A program made the translations under genes and the position numbers. Below the pieces are notes generated by a model. It was not told where the DNA came from, did not search any database, and saw only the letters and a program-made list of their open reading frames with translations. A stretch of DNA of 64,000 nucleotides, taken from Streptomyces roseirectus. Lineage in GTDB: Bacteria; Actinomycetota; Actinomycetes; Streptomycetales; Streptomycetaceae. Shown here piece by piece: positions 18,127 through 27,527 of this stretch (positions are counted from its first letter, which is position 1; each line of letters starts with the position of its first letter). The stretch is from assembly GCF_014489635.1 (NCBI RefSeq), contig NZ_CP060828.1, positions 7,028,001-7,092,000 on the forward strand, read 5' to 3'.

Positions 18127-20830
18127 GGCGCGCGTTCGTGTGCCGCGTCGGCTCGGCCGTCGCCGGGTCCTCGGGCCACGGGTGCTTCGGGTACCGCCCG
18201 CGCAGCTCCGCGCGCACGCCCCGGTAGCCCTCGCGCCAGAACGACGCAAGATCCGCCGTCACGGCGGCCGGCCGCCCCGCGGGCGACAGCAGCTGCACCA
18301 CCACCGGCACGCCCGCGAGCCGGGGCGACTCCTGAAGCCCGAACATCTCCTGGAGCTTCACCGACAGCACCGGCCGCGCGGGATCCCCGTAGTCGACCCG
18401 GACCCGGGAACCGCTCGGGACGGTGATCCGCTCCGGCGCCAGCTCGTCCAGCCGCCCCGCCTCCCCGGACGCCCACGGCAGCAGCCGCCCGAGCGCCGCC
18501 CCCGCGTCGATCCGCGCGAGATCGGCCCGCCGCCGCGCCCGCCCCAGCTCCGGCTCCAGCCACTCGTCCACGCGCGCGTACAGCGCCGCGTCGGAGACGT
18601 CCGGCCACGGCTCCCCGACGTGCGCGCGCACGAACGCCAGCCGCTGCCGCAGCCCCACGGCCGGCTCCGTCCACCGCAGCGCCCCGAGCCCTTCCTGCCG
18701 CAACCCGTCGAGCAGCGCCTCCCGCACCGCGCCGGCGTCCGCGTCCCGGATCACCCGCACCCCCAGCTCGACCGCCCCCAGCCGCTCCACCCACCGCGCC
18801 ACGACGTCCCCACCGGCCCACAGCACCTCCTCGCGCGCGTCCAGCAGCGCCCCGGCGGCCCGCCGGGCGACCCCCTCGTCCACCACCACCGCCCCCTGCA
18901 CCCGTGCGTGCCCCCTGCCCACCGGCCGGTCCGCCACCGCGACCGCCAGCCACGGCGCCAACCGCAGCGCGGAACCCTCCCGCACCTCCGCACGCGTACC
19001 GGACACCATGAGATACGACCCCCCGTCCAGCCTGGCCACCCGCTCGGGGAAGGCGAGCGCGACGACCAGCCCGACGGCATGCTCGTCCCCACCCTCGCGC
19101 GCGTGCCGGGACGGCCCCTGGACGGACCTGCCCTCAGCCCCCGGCCCGCCCTTGGCCCCCGCCACGCCCCGGGCGCCGGACGCTGGTCCGGCCGTTTCCC
19201 CGGCGACGCCCTTGCTTCCCGCCCCGCCTCCGGCCCTCGCCCCGCCTTCGGCCCCCGGCCCGCTCTCGGTCCCCGGCCCGCCCCCGGTCCCCGCCGCACC
19301 CTGGGCGCCGGACACCCGTCCGCCCGTCTCCCCGGCGACTCCCCGCAGCCGGCGCACCTCCGCCCGCCAGCGCGCGCTGTACGCGTCGCCCCCGCGCCGG
19401 GCGCTGCGCAGCGCGGCGGCCAGGTCGTCGCCGTACTCGCGCGGGGCCTCCTCGCTCAGCAGGGCCACGACCTCGGCCGCCCGCTCGGGACCCACCTCCG
19501 CCGAGCCGTCCAGCAGGGCGCGGCCCAGGCGGGGGTGCAGGCCCAGCCGGGCCAGGCGGGCGCCCCGCGCGGTGGCCCGGCCGGTGGGGTCGATCGCGCC
19601 GATCGCCGTCAGGAGGTCACGGGCCGCGGCCATCGCGCCGGCCGGGGGCGGGTCGAGCAGGGCCAGCGAGGAGGCGTCAGGATCGCCCCAGCAGGCCGCC
19701 TGGAGGGCGAACGCGGCGAGGTCGGCCACCTTGATCTCCGGGGCGGGAAAACGCGGCAGACGGCCGTCCTCGGCCTCGGCCCAGCAGCGGTAGACCACCC
19801 CCGGCGCCTCACGCCCCGCACGCCCGGCCCGCTGCCGCCCCGACGCCTGCGAGGCCCGCACCGTCGCCAGCGCGCTCAACCCGCGCGCGTGATCGACGCG
19901 CGGCTCGCGCGCCAGCCCCGAGTCGACGACCACCCGCACCCCGGGAACCGTCAGCGACGACTCCGCGACGGCCGTCGCCAGCACCACCCGGCGCCGCGCC
20001 CCGGGAGCGAGCACCGCGTCCTGCACGGCGGCCGGCGCCCGCCCGTGCACCTGGAGCACGTCGACGTCCCCGAGCCCGCCCAACTGCCCGGCGACCCGCG
20101 CGATCTCGCCCACCCCGGGCAGGAAGCACAGCACGTCCCCCGCCCGCTCGGCGAGCGCCCGCCGCACCACCGACGCCACGTGCGCGAGCAGCGCCGGATC
20201 GACACGCATCCCGTGCGGTGGCCGCACCGCGCGCGCAGGCGGCGCCCACACGGTCTCGACCGGGTACGACGCCCCCCGCGCCTCGACCACGGGCGCCCCG
20301 CCGAGCAGGCCCGCCCACCCCTGCGCGTCGGTCGTCGCTGACGCCGCCACCAGCCGCAGCTCCGGCCGCAGCGCCTCCCGCACGTCCCACAGGAACGCGG
20401 CGGCGGTGTCGGCGTCCAGATGCCGCTCGTGGCACTCGTCCAGGACGACGACGTCGACCCCGCCCAACTCCTGGTCCCGCTGGAGGCGTTGCAGCAGCAC
20501 ACCGGTCGTCACGACCTCCACGCGTGTGTGCCGCCCGACGACCCGCTCCCCGCGCACGGTGTACCCGACGCTCTGCCCGGCCTCCTCGCCCAGCAGCCAC
20601 GCCATCCGCCGCGCGGCGGCCCGAGCGGCGATCCGCCGGGGCTCGGCGACGACGACCCTGCGCGCGGGCGCCCCGCCGACCAGCCCGGCCAGCGCCAGCG
20701 GCACCAGCGTCGTCTTGCCCGTCCCGGGCGGCGCCACGAGCACGGCCGTCCCGTGCCCCTCCAGGGCGTCGGCCAGCGCGGGCAGCGCGTCACGGACCGG
20801 AAGGGCGTCGAGAGCGTCGTAACGGATCAC
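18116..20830 (-). CDS. hrpB: ATP-dependent helicase HrpB with a Gly-rich insertion
   Basis: DEAH-box helicase of 904 residues. Walker A is APPGTGKT (33-40), the DEAH-type motif is DECH (131-134), with SATTDA and QRAGRAGR motifs following, then HA2-like and C-terminal HrpB domains. About residues 493-577 (DNA about 19100-19350) are a low-complexity Gly/Ala/Glu/Ser run that splits the domains and makes the protein longer than the usual 820-850. The GTG at 20830 (VIRYDALDALPVRDALP) is the expected N-terminus; a much longer open frame upstream is only the antisense-free shadow of the methyltransferase gene. It is downstream of, and codirectional with, that methyltransferase. Cellular RNA target unknown. 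Confidence 0.9.
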   Translation of the reverse strand: MIRYDALDALPVRDALPALADALEGHGTAVLVAPPGTGKTTLVPLALAGLVGGAPARRVVVAEPRRIAARAAARRMAWLLGEEAGQSVGYTVRGERVVGRHTRVEVVTTGVLLQRLQRDQELGGVDVVVLDECHERHLDADTAAAFLWDVREALRPELRLVAASATTDAQGWAGLLGGAPVVEARGASYPVETVWAPPARAVRPPHGMRVDPALLAHVASVVRRALAERAGDVLCFLPGVGEIARVAGQLGGLGDVDVLQVHGRAPAAVQDAVLAPGARRRVVLATAVAESSLTVPGVRVVVDSGLAREPRVDHARGLSALATVRASQASGRQRAGRAGREAPGVVYRCWAEAEDGRLPRFPAPEIKVADLAAFALQAACWGDPDASSLALLDPPPAGAMAAARDLLTAIGAIDPTGRATARGARLARLGLHPRLGRALLDGSAEVGPERAAEVVALLSEEAPREYGDDLAAALRSARRGGDAYSARWRAEVRRLRGVAGETGGRVSGAQGAAGTGGGPGTESGPGAEGGARAGGGAGSKGVAGETAGPASGARGVAGAKGGPGAEGRSVQGPSRHAREGGDEHAVGLVVALAFPERVARLDGGSYLMVSGTRAEVREGSALRLAPWLAVAVADRPVGRGHARVQGAVVVDEGVARRAAGALLDAREEVLWAGGDVVARWVERLGAVELGVRVIRDADAGAVREALLDGLRQEGLGALRWTEPAVGLRQRLAFVRAHVGEPWPDVSDAALYARVDEWLEPELGRARRRADLARIDAGAALGRLLPWASGEAGRLDELAPERITVPSGSRVRVDYGDPARPVLSVKLQEMFGLQESPRLAGVPVVVQLLSPAGRPAAVTADLASFWREGYRGVRAELRGRYPKHPWPEDPATAEPTRHTNARLRR

Positions 20831-20892
20831 GCGGACCAGTGTCGTACGGCGCGGGGAACGCGCCCCACGCGCGCGTGCATGAAAAGGGGCCG

Positions 20893-21711
20893 TCAGTCCC
20901 GTTCGCAGACGAAGATCGCCGTCCCCGGGATCAGGTTCCCCCGCAGCGGCGACCACCCGCCCCACTCCGAGGAGTTCCAGGCCGGCCACTCCGGTTCGGC
21001 GAGGTCGACCAGGCGGAATCCGGCGGACACGATGTCCCGGACGCGGTCGCCCATCGTCCGGTGGTGTTCGACGTAGAGCGCGTGCCCCTCGTCGTCCTGC
21101 TCGACGTAGGGCGTGCGGTCGAAGTAGGAGCCCGAGACGGACAGCCCCTCGGGACCGGGCTCGTCGGGGAAGGCCCAGCGGATCGGGTGCGTCACGGAGA
21201 ACACGAACCGTCCGCCCGGCCGCAGCACCCGGTGCACCTCGCGCAGCACGCGCGCGGGCTCGGCGACGAACGGCAGGGCGCCGTACGCGGAGCACGCGAG
21301 GTCGAACGAGCCGTCCGCGAACGGCAGTACGGCCGCGTCGGCGCACACCAGGGGGATGCCGCCGCCGATGCGCAGGGAGTGCTGGAGCTGGCGGTGGGAG
21401 ATGTCGAGGGCGACCGGGTGGGCGCCCTGCGCGGCGAGCCAGCGGGAGCACTGCGCGGCGCCCGCGCCGATCTCCAGGACCGCGCGGCCCTTCAGCTCCT
21501 CGGCGGGGCCCAGGAGTTCGGCCTCCACCTCGTCCAGCCCCTCGGGGCCCCACACGAAGCGGTCGTCGCCGAGGAACGTGCCGTGCTCGGTCTGGTACTC
21601 GTCCGCGTTGCGGTCCCACCAGCCCCGGTTGGCGCGGGCGCTCTCGGTGGCCCCGGCGTCACGCCGGGTCGCCTCGGGCTCGGGGTCGGCGTCGTGGTCC
21701 GGGACGGACAC
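20893..21711 (-). CDS. Class I SAM-dependent methyltransferase
   Basis: Cytoplasmic protein of 272 residues. The SAM-binding motif I is VLEIGAGAAQCSRWL (about 98-112), with acidic motif II at PVALDIS and motif III around LPFADGSFDLACSAYGALPF, then EVHRVLRPGGRFVFSV. The N-terminal WWDRNADEYQTEHG is common to a family of Streptomyces methyltransferases of unknown substrate. The GTG start has only a weak ribosome-binding site. It sits 62 bp before hrpB in the same direction. Confidence 0.85.
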   Translation of the reverse strand: MSVPDHDADPEPEATRRDAGATESARANRGWWDRNADEYQTEHGTFLGDDRFVWGPEGLDEVEAELLGPAEELKGRAVLEIGAGAAQCSRWLAAQGAHPVALDISHRQLQHSLRIGGGIPLVCADAAVLPFADGSFDLACSAYGALPFVAEPARVLREVHRVLRPGGRFVFSVTHPIRWAFPDEPGPEGLSVSGSYFDRTPYVEQDDEGHALYVEHHRTMGDRVRDIVSAGFRLVDLAEPEWPAWNSSEWGGWSPLRGNLIPGTAIFVCERD

Positions 21712-21882
21712 CGTTGGCTCTTGGATGATCGGCTCCCTCGTCGTACTCTTCCGTCACTCGTTTTCGAGGTGCGGGTTCACCGGCGGCGTCACGGAAGGGG
21801 CCTCGCGGGCCTGCGTTGGCCTCCAGGGACGCTTCTTGTGCCGGGTATGCGGCGATCCGCCCCGGGTGTGCGCCTTCGCGCA

Positions 21883-21911
21883 TTGACCCCGTCCGGCTGC
21901 CCCCGTATGCT
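21883..21911 (+). promoter_or_regulatory. rpsA promoter (-35 TTGACC, 17-bp spacer, -10 TATGCT)
   Basis: TTGACC at 21883-21888 and TATGCT at 21906-21911 are separated by 17 bp, a near-consensus vegetative promoter, unusually strong for this genome. Transcription would start near 21918 and leave a leader of about 195 nt before rpsA. Confidence 0.8.
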
Positions 21912-21917
21912 ACAAGT

Positions 21918-22112
21918 TGCGCTGCGGGCCTGCGCACCTCAGACGTAGCAGGCTGCGCTCGCATCTGTTGTATGTCCCCTCGGTTGTCGAGGCGTCGTCG
22001 CTGTTCTCCGGTGACGCGCTTCCTTGGCTGTCCGGTCTTCATCAGTGCGAAACGGGCTCCTGGCGCAAGCAGTACCTACGACTTCAATGTCCGTACCGGA
22101 GCCCTTTCCCAC
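21918..22112 (+). promoter_or_regulatory. Long 5' leader of rpsA
   Basis: About 195 nt between the predicted start point and the rpsA ATG. The only Shine-Dalgarno-like element is GGAG at 22098-22101, 11 nt from the ATG. A long leader with a weak site fits translational self-control by S1, known in other bacteria; here it is inference. Confidence 0.45.
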
Positions 22113-23609
22113 ATGACGAGCAGCACCGAGACCACCGCCACCACCCCGCAGGTTGCGGTCAACGACATCGGTAACGAGGAAGCCTTCCTCGCCGCTATCG
22201 ACGAGACGATCAAGTACTTCAACGATGGCGACATCGTCGACGGCGTCATCGTCAAGGTTGACCGGGACGAGGTTCTCCTCGACATCGGTTACAAGACCGA
22301 AGGTGTCATCCCGAGCCGCGAGCTCTCGATCAAGCACGACGTCGACCCCAACGAGGTCGTCGCCGTCGGTGACGAGATCGAAGCCCTCGTTCTCCAGAAG
22401 GAGGACAAGGAAGGCCGCCTGATCCTCTCGAAGAAGCGTGCCCAGTACGAGCGCGCCTGGGGCACCATCGAGAAGATCAAGGAAGAGGACGGCATCGTCA
22501 CCGGTACCGTCATCGAGGTCGTCAAGGGTGGTCTCATCCTCGACATCGGCCTCCGTGGCTTCCTCCCGGCCTCCCTGGTCGAGATGCGCCGCGTCCGCGA
22601 CCTCCAGCCCTACGTGGGCAAGGAGCTCGAGGCGAAGATCATCGAGCTGGACAAGAACCGCAACAACGTGGTCCTGTCCCGCCGTGCCTGGCTGGAGCAG
22701 ACCCAGTCCGAGGTCCGCCAGACGTTCCTCACGACCCTCCAGAAGGGTCAGGTCCGCTCCGGTGTGGTCTCCTCGATCGTCAACTTCGGTGCCTTCGTGG
22801 ACCTCGGTGGCGTCGACGGTCTGGTCCACGTCTCCGAGCTGTCCTGGAAGCACATCGACCACCCCTCCGAGGTCGTCGAGGTCGGCCAGGAGGTCACGGT
22901 CGAGGTCCTGGACGTCGACATGGACCGCGAGCGCGTCTCCCTGTCGCTGAAGGCGACCCAGGAAGACCCGTGGCAGCAGTTCGCCCGCACCCACCAGATC
23001 GGCCAGGTCGTGCCCGGCAAGGTCACGAAGCTGGTTCCGTTCGGTGCGTTCGTCCGCGTGGACGAGGGCATCGAGGGCCTGGTCCACATCTCCGAGCTGG
23101 CCGAGCGCCACGTGGAGATCCCGGAGCAGGTCGTCCAGGTCAACGACGAGATCTTCGTCAAGGTCATCGACATCGACCTGGAGCGTCGCCGGATCTCGCT
23201 GTCCCTCAAGCAGGCCAACGAGTCCTTCGGTGCCGACCCGGCGTCGGTCGAGTTCGACCCGACCCTGTACGGCATGGCCGCGTCCTACGACGACCAGGGC
23301 AACTACATCTACCCCGAGGGCTTCGACCCCGAGACCAACGACTGGCTCGAGGGCTTCGAGGCTCAGCGCGAGGTGTGGGAGAACCAGTACGCCGAGGCGC
23401 AGTCCCGCTTCGAGCAGCACCAGCAGCAGGTCATCAAGAGCCGCGAGGCCGACGCCGCTGCCGCTGCCGAGGGTGGCGACGCCGCGGGCGCGGCTCCGGC
23501 CGCGGGTGGTGGCTCGTACTCCTCCGAGGGCGCGGACACCTCCGGCGCGCTCGCGTCGGACGAGGCGCTTGCCGCCCTGCGCGAGAAGCTGGCCGGCGGC
23601 CAGAGCTGA
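22113..23609 (+). CDS. rpsA: 30S ribosomal protein S1
   Basis: Ribosomal protein of 498 residues that binds mRNA on the small subunit. Four S1 RNA-binding domains occur at about 39-108, 126-190, 211-279 and 296-366, with internal repeats such as GFLPASLVE, NFGAFVDLGGVDGLVHVSEL and PFGAFVRVDEGIEGLVHISEL. The tail is Ala/Gly/Ser-rich. The number of domains and length are normal for actinobacteria. Codon choice differs from neighbours, with more GGT, GTC and CGC, consistent with high expression. Start ATG gives the conserved TSSTETTATTPQVAVNDIG. A textbook terminator follows. Confidence 0.98.
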   Translation: MTSSTETTATTPQVAVNDIGNEEAFLAAIDETIKYFNDGDIVDGVIVKVDRDEVLLDIGYKTEGVIPSRELSIKHDVDPNEVVAVGDEIEALVLQKEDKEGRLILSKKRAQYERAWGTIEKIKEEDGIVTGTVIEVVKGGLILDIGLRGFLPASLVEMRRVRDLQPYVGKELEAKIIELDKNRNNVVLSRRAWLEQTQSEVRQTFLTTLQKGQVRSGVVSSIVNFGAFVDLGGVDGLVHVSELSWKHIDHPSEVVEVGQEVTVEVLDVDMDRERVSLSLKATQEDPWQQFARTHQIGQVVPGKVTKLVPFGAFVRVDEGIEGLVHISELAERHVEIPEQVVQVNDEIFVKVIDIDLERRRISLSLKQANESFGADPASVEFDPTLYGMAASYDDQGNYIYPEGFDPETNDWLEGFEAQREVWENQYAEAQSRFEQHQQQVIKSREADAAAAAEGGDAAGAAPAAGGGSYSSEGADTSGALASDEALAALREKLAGGQS

Positions 23610-23649
23610 GCTCACCGCACGACCGGCGCTCACTGAGCGGTAGTCGATG

Positions 23650-23692
23650 ACTGAGGGGCCGTACCTTTTCAGGTGCGGCCCCTCAGTCTTTT
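23650..23692 (+). terminator. Rho-independent terminator of rpsA
   Basis: ACTGAGGGGCCG pairs with CGGCCCCTCAGT (23650-23687), followed by CTTTTC. This is the clearest T-tailed terminator in the window. Confidence 0.9.
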
Positions 23693-23770
23693 CGCGTATC
23701 CGGCCGCTTACGGGAATGCCGGTGCCCGCTTGGTCGTTGTGCTGTACGAACACGAGGAGGAGCGGTCCAA

Positions 23771-24709
23771 GTGCTTGATCCGCAGGGTTTGTACGCATGG
23801 GAGCCGAAGGGGCTGGCGGTCGTCGACATGGCGCTGGCCCAGGAGTCGGCCGGACTTGTCATGCTCTACCACTTCGACGGATACATCGACGCCGGCGAGA
23901 CCGGCGACCAGATCGTGGAGGGCCTGCTCGACACGCTGCCCAACCAGGTGGTGGCCCGCTTCGACCACGACCGCCTGGTCGACTACCGCGCGCGGCGCCC
24001 GCTGCTCACGTTCAAGCGCGACCGCTGGCAGGACTACGAGGAGCCGTCGATCGACGTCCGCCTCGTCCAGGACGCCACCGGGGCGCCCTTCCTGCTGCTG
24101 TCCGGGCCCGAGCCGGACGTCGAGTGGGAACGGTTCGCCGCGGCCGTCAAGCAGATCGTGGAACGCCTCGGCGTACGCCTGTCGGTGACGTTCCACGGCA
24201 TCCCGATGGGCGTTCCGCACACCCGCCCCGTCGGCCTCACCCCGCACGGCAACCGCACCGACCTCGTCCCCGGTCACCGCAGCCCCTTCGACGAGGCACA
24301 GGTCCCCGGCAGCGCCGAAGCGCTCGTCGAGTACCGCCTCATGGAGGCCGGCCACGACGTCCTGGGCGTCGCCGCGCACGTCCCGCACTACATCGCCCGC
24401 TCCGCGTACCCGGACGCCTCCCTGACCGTCCTGGAGGCCATCACGGGCGCCACCGGCCTCGTCCTGCCCTCCCTCGCGCACACCCTGCGCACCGAGGCGC
24501 ACCGCACCCAGACCGAGATCGACCGCCAGATCCGCGAGGGCGACGAGGAGCTGACCGCCCTCGTCGAGGGCCTGGAGCACCAGTACGACGCCGTCGCGGG
24601 CGCCGAGACCCGCGGCAACATGCTCGCCGAACCCGTCGACATCCCCTCGGCCGACGAGATCGGCCGGGAGTTCGAGAAGTTCCTCGCCGAACGCGAGGGC
24701 GAAGGCTGA
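23771..24709 (+). CDS. PAC2-family protein
   Basis: Protein of 312 residues with the PAC2 (proteasome assembly chaperone 2-like) fold. Visible conserved parts are [19 protein letters not shown] (29-47), [16 protein letters not shown] and [18 protein letters not shown]. The C-terminus is acidic and helical. Streptomyces has a proteasome, but a direct link for this bacterial family is not established. The GTG start has GAGGAG upstream. It stands between the rpsA terminator and coaE. Confidence 0.88.
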   Translation: MLDPQGLYAWEPKGLAVVDMALAQESAGLVMLYHFDGYIDAGETGDQIVEGLLDTLPNQVVARFDHDRLVDYRARRPLLTFKRDRWQDYEEPSIDVRLVQDATGAPFLLLSGPEPDVEWERFAAAVKQIVERLGVRLSVTFHGIPMGVPHTRPVGLTPHGNRTDLVPGHRSPFDEAQVPGSAEALVEYRLMEAGHDVLGVAAHVPHYIARSAYPDASLTVLEAITGATGLVLPSLAHTLRTEAHRTQTEIDRQIREGDEELTALVEGLEHQYDAVAGAETRGNMLAEPVDIPSADEIGREFEKFLAEREGEG

Positions 24710-24734
24710 GCGGCCCGCTGTCAGTGCCGGGTTC

Positions 24735-24740
24735 TAAGCT
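24735..24740 (+). promoter_or_regulatory. Putative -10 of a leaderless coaE transcript
   Basis: TAAGCT six bases before the coaE ATG. There is no Shine-Dalgarno sequence, so transcription may begin at the start codon. Confidence 0.4.
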
Positions 24741-24746
24741 GGCCGC

Positions 24747-25355
24747 ATGCTGACAGTGGGCCTGACCGGCGGGATCGGTGCCGGCAAGAGTGAGGTGTCG
24801 CGGCTGCTCGTGGAGTCCGGCGCCGTCCTGGTCGACGCGGACCGTATCGCGCGCGAGGTCGTCGAGCCGGGGACGCCCGGACTCGCGGCGGTCGTCGAGG
24901 CGTTCGGGCCCGGGGTCCTGGGCGCGGACGGCGCCCTGGACCGGCCGAAGCTGGGCGCGATCGTCTTCGCCGACCCCGACAAGCTCGCGCTCCTCAATTC
25001 GATCGTGCACCCCCTGGTCGGCGCCCGCTCCCGCGAGCTGGAGGCGGCGGCGCCGGCCGACGCCGTCGTCGTCCACGACGTCCCCCTCCTCACCGAGAAC
25101 GGGCTGAGCTCGCTCTACGACCTCGTGATCGTCGTCGACGTCGCCCCCGAGACCCAGCTCGACCGCCTCGTGCGGCTGCGCGGGATGAGCGAGGACGACG
25201 CCCGCGCGCGGATGGCCGCGCAGGCGACGCGGGACAAGCGGCGGGCGATCGCCGACATCGTGATCGACAACGACGTACCGCTGGCGGAGCTGGAGCGGCG
25301 CGTACGGGAGGTGTGGGAGGAACTGGCGCGGCGGGCGCGGGACTCGGCGCCGTAG
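24747..25355 (+). CDS. coaE: Dephospho-CoA kinase
   Basis: Cytoplasmic enzyme of 202 residues that phosphorylates dephospho-CoA at the 3' hydroxyl in the last step of coenzyme A synthesis. The P-loop [15 protein letters not shown] starts at residue 7. [19 protein letters not shown] and [11 protein letters not shown] are the conserved acceptor and lid segments, and [17 protein letters not shown] the usual C-terminal stretch. Length is typical without the extra domain seen in mycobacteria. Monocistronic by position, downstream of the PAC2 gene by 37 bp. Confidence 0.96.
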   Translation: MLTVGLTGGIGAGKSEVSRLLVESGAVLVDADRIAREVVEPGTPGLAAVVEAFGPGVLGADGALDRPKLGAIVFADPDKLALLNSIVHPLVGARSRELEAAAPADAVVVHDVPLLTENGLSSLYDLVIVVDVAPETQLDRLVRLRGMSEDDARARMAAQATRDKRRAIADIVIDNDVPLAELERRVREVWEELARRARDSAP

Positions 25356-25412
25356 GAAGAGCGGGCCCCGGGCGGGGCGTTGAACGCTCTCAGTGAGGGA
25401 AGGACTTTATCC

Positions 25413-25793
25413 GTGCCCGAAACCAGCGGTTCGACCGGACGCTCTCCGGAGACGCATGTCATCGACTTCCGCGCCGCCGAGCAGTTGCTCGCCGCGCGGG
25501 ACCCGCGGGGTGCGGTGAAGCTGCTCGACGGGGTCATCGCCGCGCACCCCGAGAACACCGCCGCCCGCCTCCTGCGCGCGCGAGCCTTCTTCGCGGCGGC
25601 GCAACTGCGCCCGGCCGAGCTGGAGTTCACGATCGTCCTGGAGCGCGAGCCGGACAACGCCTTCGCCCACTTCGCGCTCGCGCGCACGTACGAGCGGCAG
25701 GGGCGCCGGGATCAGGCCACCCGGCACTTCCGGCTGGCCGCCGCGCTGGACCCGAACCCGGAGTATCTGAAGGCGGCGCGGTTCGACACGTAG
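25413..25793 (+). CDS. Tetratricopeptide-repeat protein
   Basis: Protein of 126 residues. After a Ser/Thr-rich start, ETHVIDFRAAEQLLAARDPRGAV opens a run of about three TPR helix pairs, with clear repeat signatures LLRARAFFAAAQLRPAELEF and AFAHFALARTYERQGRRDQA. TPRs mediate protein contacts; the partner is unknown. The GTG at 25413 has AAGGA eight bases upstream. A similar gene after coaE is common in Streptomyces. Confidence 0.85.
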   Translation: MPETSGSTGRSPETHVIDFRAAEQLLAARDPRGAVKLLDGVIAAHPENTAARLLRARAFFAAAQLRPAELEFTIVLEREPDNAFAHFALARTYERQGRRDQATRHFRLAAALDPNPEYLKAARFDT

Positions 25794-25805
25794 GCGCTTC
25801 GCGGG

Positions 25806-26070
25806 GGTTGGGGGCTCTGCGGCTCTGCGGGCGGCTGGATCGGGCCGGGGTGGTCGGCCAGGGCTTGGAGGGGTGTGGAGGGGCGGCCGGGGCGTGCGCG
25901 GGGCCGCATGCGGCCGGGGGCGGTCGGGCGGGCGTGCGCGGGGTCTCTGGCGGCCGGGGCGGCCGGCCGGGTGCGCTCGGGCGGGCCGGTGCGGTCGGCC
26001 GGTGCGGTCCGGGGCCTGTCGCGGTGCGGGAGCTGTTGCCTCGCGGCGGGGGCCTGGCGCTCTGTGGGGT
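25806..26070. other. G-rich low-complexity spacer, no gene seen
   Basis: About 265 bp dominated by G runs on the plus strand (GGGGTTGGGGG, GGAGGGG, GGCCGGGG), with several imperfect repeats of GGCCGG-type units. Open frames across it are Gly/Arg strings. It follows the TPR gene and precedes the convergent DUF6343-like gene. Confidence 0.5.
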
Positions 26071-26340
26071 CTAGGGTCCCTCCGGTGGGCGGTAGGGCGG
26101 TATGTCGCGGCCCGGCTGGTAGTGGGGGCCCTGGTGGAGGTGGCGGACGATCTGGGTGAGGTCGACGGCGATCAGCAGCGTGAGCGCGCCGCATGCCGAG
26201 GCCCAGCCGGGGCGGCCCGCGACGGCGAACGCGACCGTGCCGAAGACGGCCCAGGCCAGGCCCCACAAGCTCAGCCACAGTCGCATCCGCAGCGCACTGC
26301 GCGCGGTCGTCGGCTCACTGCCCGTACGCATCGGGATCAT
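26071..26340 (-). CDS. Small membrane protein, DUF6343-like
   Basis: Protein of 89 residues with two hydrophobic helices (LWLSLWGLAWAVFGTVAFAV and WASACGALTLLIAVDLTQ) and the conserved tail RHLHQGPHYQPGRDIPPYRP. The start MIPMRTGSEPTTARSALRMR matches small Streptomyces proteins of the DUF6343 type. ATG at 26340 with AAGGAG upstream; a longer frame to 26499 overlaps the divergent gene and is dropped. Function unknown. Divergent from the acyltransferase-like gene. Confidence 0.75.
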   Translation of the reverse strand: MIPMRTGSEPTTARSALRMRLWLSLWGLAWAVFGTVAFAVAGRPGWASACGALTLLIAVDLTQIVRHLHQGPHYQPGRDIPPYRPPEGP

Positions 26341-26412
26341 CACTCCTTCCTGAAACGTACTCTTCGGGAGAGACGTTCTCCAGAGGTGCGTCCGTCCTGA
26401 ACCGCAGGGGGT

Positions 26413-27393
26413 GTGTCCGTGGGATTCGACGACGGCGTGGCCGTGCTCGGCGAGGCCGACGCGCTGGTGGAGGTGCTGCTCGACCTCGGGGTGTCGCACC
26501 AGGACATCGAGGAGCCGCTGCGGCTCGCCCGGCAGGTCCTCGACGACCGTACGACCCGCGAGGCACTTGAGCGGGCCGTGGCGGAACTCGTGCGGGACAT
26601 GGGCGAGATCACCGGCGGCATCGACCTCCCGCGCTACCCGGGCGCCTCACGGGCCGTCGCCCGCTGGTTCCCGCTGTACGTCTTCGCCGGCGCGCTGCCC
26701 CACGTGCGCGCGTACCACCGCGCGCGAGGCGTCTCCGACGACGTCAGCCGGCGCACCCTCGTCGACATCGGGCGCGGCGTCGCCGTCCACCGCCGCTGGC
26801 ACGGCACCGGCGGGATCATGACCGCGCGCTGGCTGTCGCTGCATCTGCGCGGGGAGATCTACCAGTTGGGGCGGTTGCAGTTCCAGCGGGGGACGATTCC
26901 GCAGGGGCTGGGCGAGTCGGTCGCCCCGGCCGGGCTGCGGGCCGGTGATCCCGCGCTCTGGCTGCATGTCCCCGACTTCATGGGGCCGTTGACGCCGGAC
27001 CGCTGCGACCGCTCCCTCGCGCGCGCCCGTGAGTTCTTCGCGGCGCACTATCCCGAGGAGCCGTACCGGGCCGTGCTGTGCGGGTCCTGGCTGCTCGATC
27101 CGCAGCTGAAGCGGTACCTGCCCGCCGAGTCGAACATCGTGCGCTTCCAGGAGCGGTTCGTCGTGCGTCCGCTGGAGGAGCCGAACGACATGACGCCCGT
27201 GCGGTTCGTCTTCGGGTCGACGCAGGTGGAGTTGGCGGAGCTGCCCCGGCGGAACGCGGTGGAGCGGGCGGTGGTGGAGCACCTTGAGGGGGGTGGGCAC
27301 TGGTACGGCGGGGAGGGGTGGTTCCTGTGGGAGGGCGCAGGCGAGGGTGTGGGTGAGGTCGAGGGTGTCGGTGAGGGGCGGTCGGGGCGGTGA
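26413..27393 (+). CDS. Acyltransferase-domain protein with GNAT-like C-terminal part
   Basis: Protein of 326 residues. The helical N-terminal half contains WFPLYVFAGALPHVRAYHRA; the C-terminal half (LQFQRGTIPQGLG, ALWLHVPDFMGPLT, RAVLCGSWLLDPQLKRYLP, SNIVRFQERFVV) matches the actinobacterial family annotated as acyltransferase domain-containing protein with a GNAT-like fold. The last 20 residues are Gly/Glu-rich low complexity and continue the G-rich bias of the following spacer, so the original end may be earlier. GTG at 26413 chosen, with a second GTG two codons later. Substrate unknown. Confidence 0.7.
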   Translation: MSVGFDDGVAVLGEADALVEVLLDLGVSHQDIEEPLRLARQVLDDRTTREALERAVAELVRDMGEITGGIDLPRYPGASRAVARWFPLYVFAGALPHVRAYHRARGVSDDVSRRTLVDIGRGVAVHRRWHGTGGIMTARWLSLHLRGEIYQLGRLQFQRGTIPQGLGESVAPAGLRAGDPALWLHVPDFMGPLTPDRCDRSLARAREFFAAHYPEEPYRAVLCGSWLLDPQLKRYLPAESNIVRFQERFVVRPLEEPNDMTPVRFVFGSTQVELAELPRRNAVERAVVEHLEGGGHWYGGEGWFLWEGAGEGVGEVEGVGEGRSGR

Positions 27394-27527
27394 GGCCGTG
27401 GTGCTGAGGGGGGCCGGAGGGGACGCGCTCATGGGGCTGGGGGTTGAGCGCGGGGCGGGGGTTCGCTCGAACGAGTGGTGGTGTGGGGGAGGGGAACTGG
27501 TGTGTGGAGGCGGGGAGTTGGAGGGGC

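Noticed and set aside
18116..21619. A single 1,167-residue protein joining the methyltransferase region with HrpB
   Set aside because: Only the part from 20830 matches HrpB; the upstream part is a wrong-frame reading of the methyltransferase gene.
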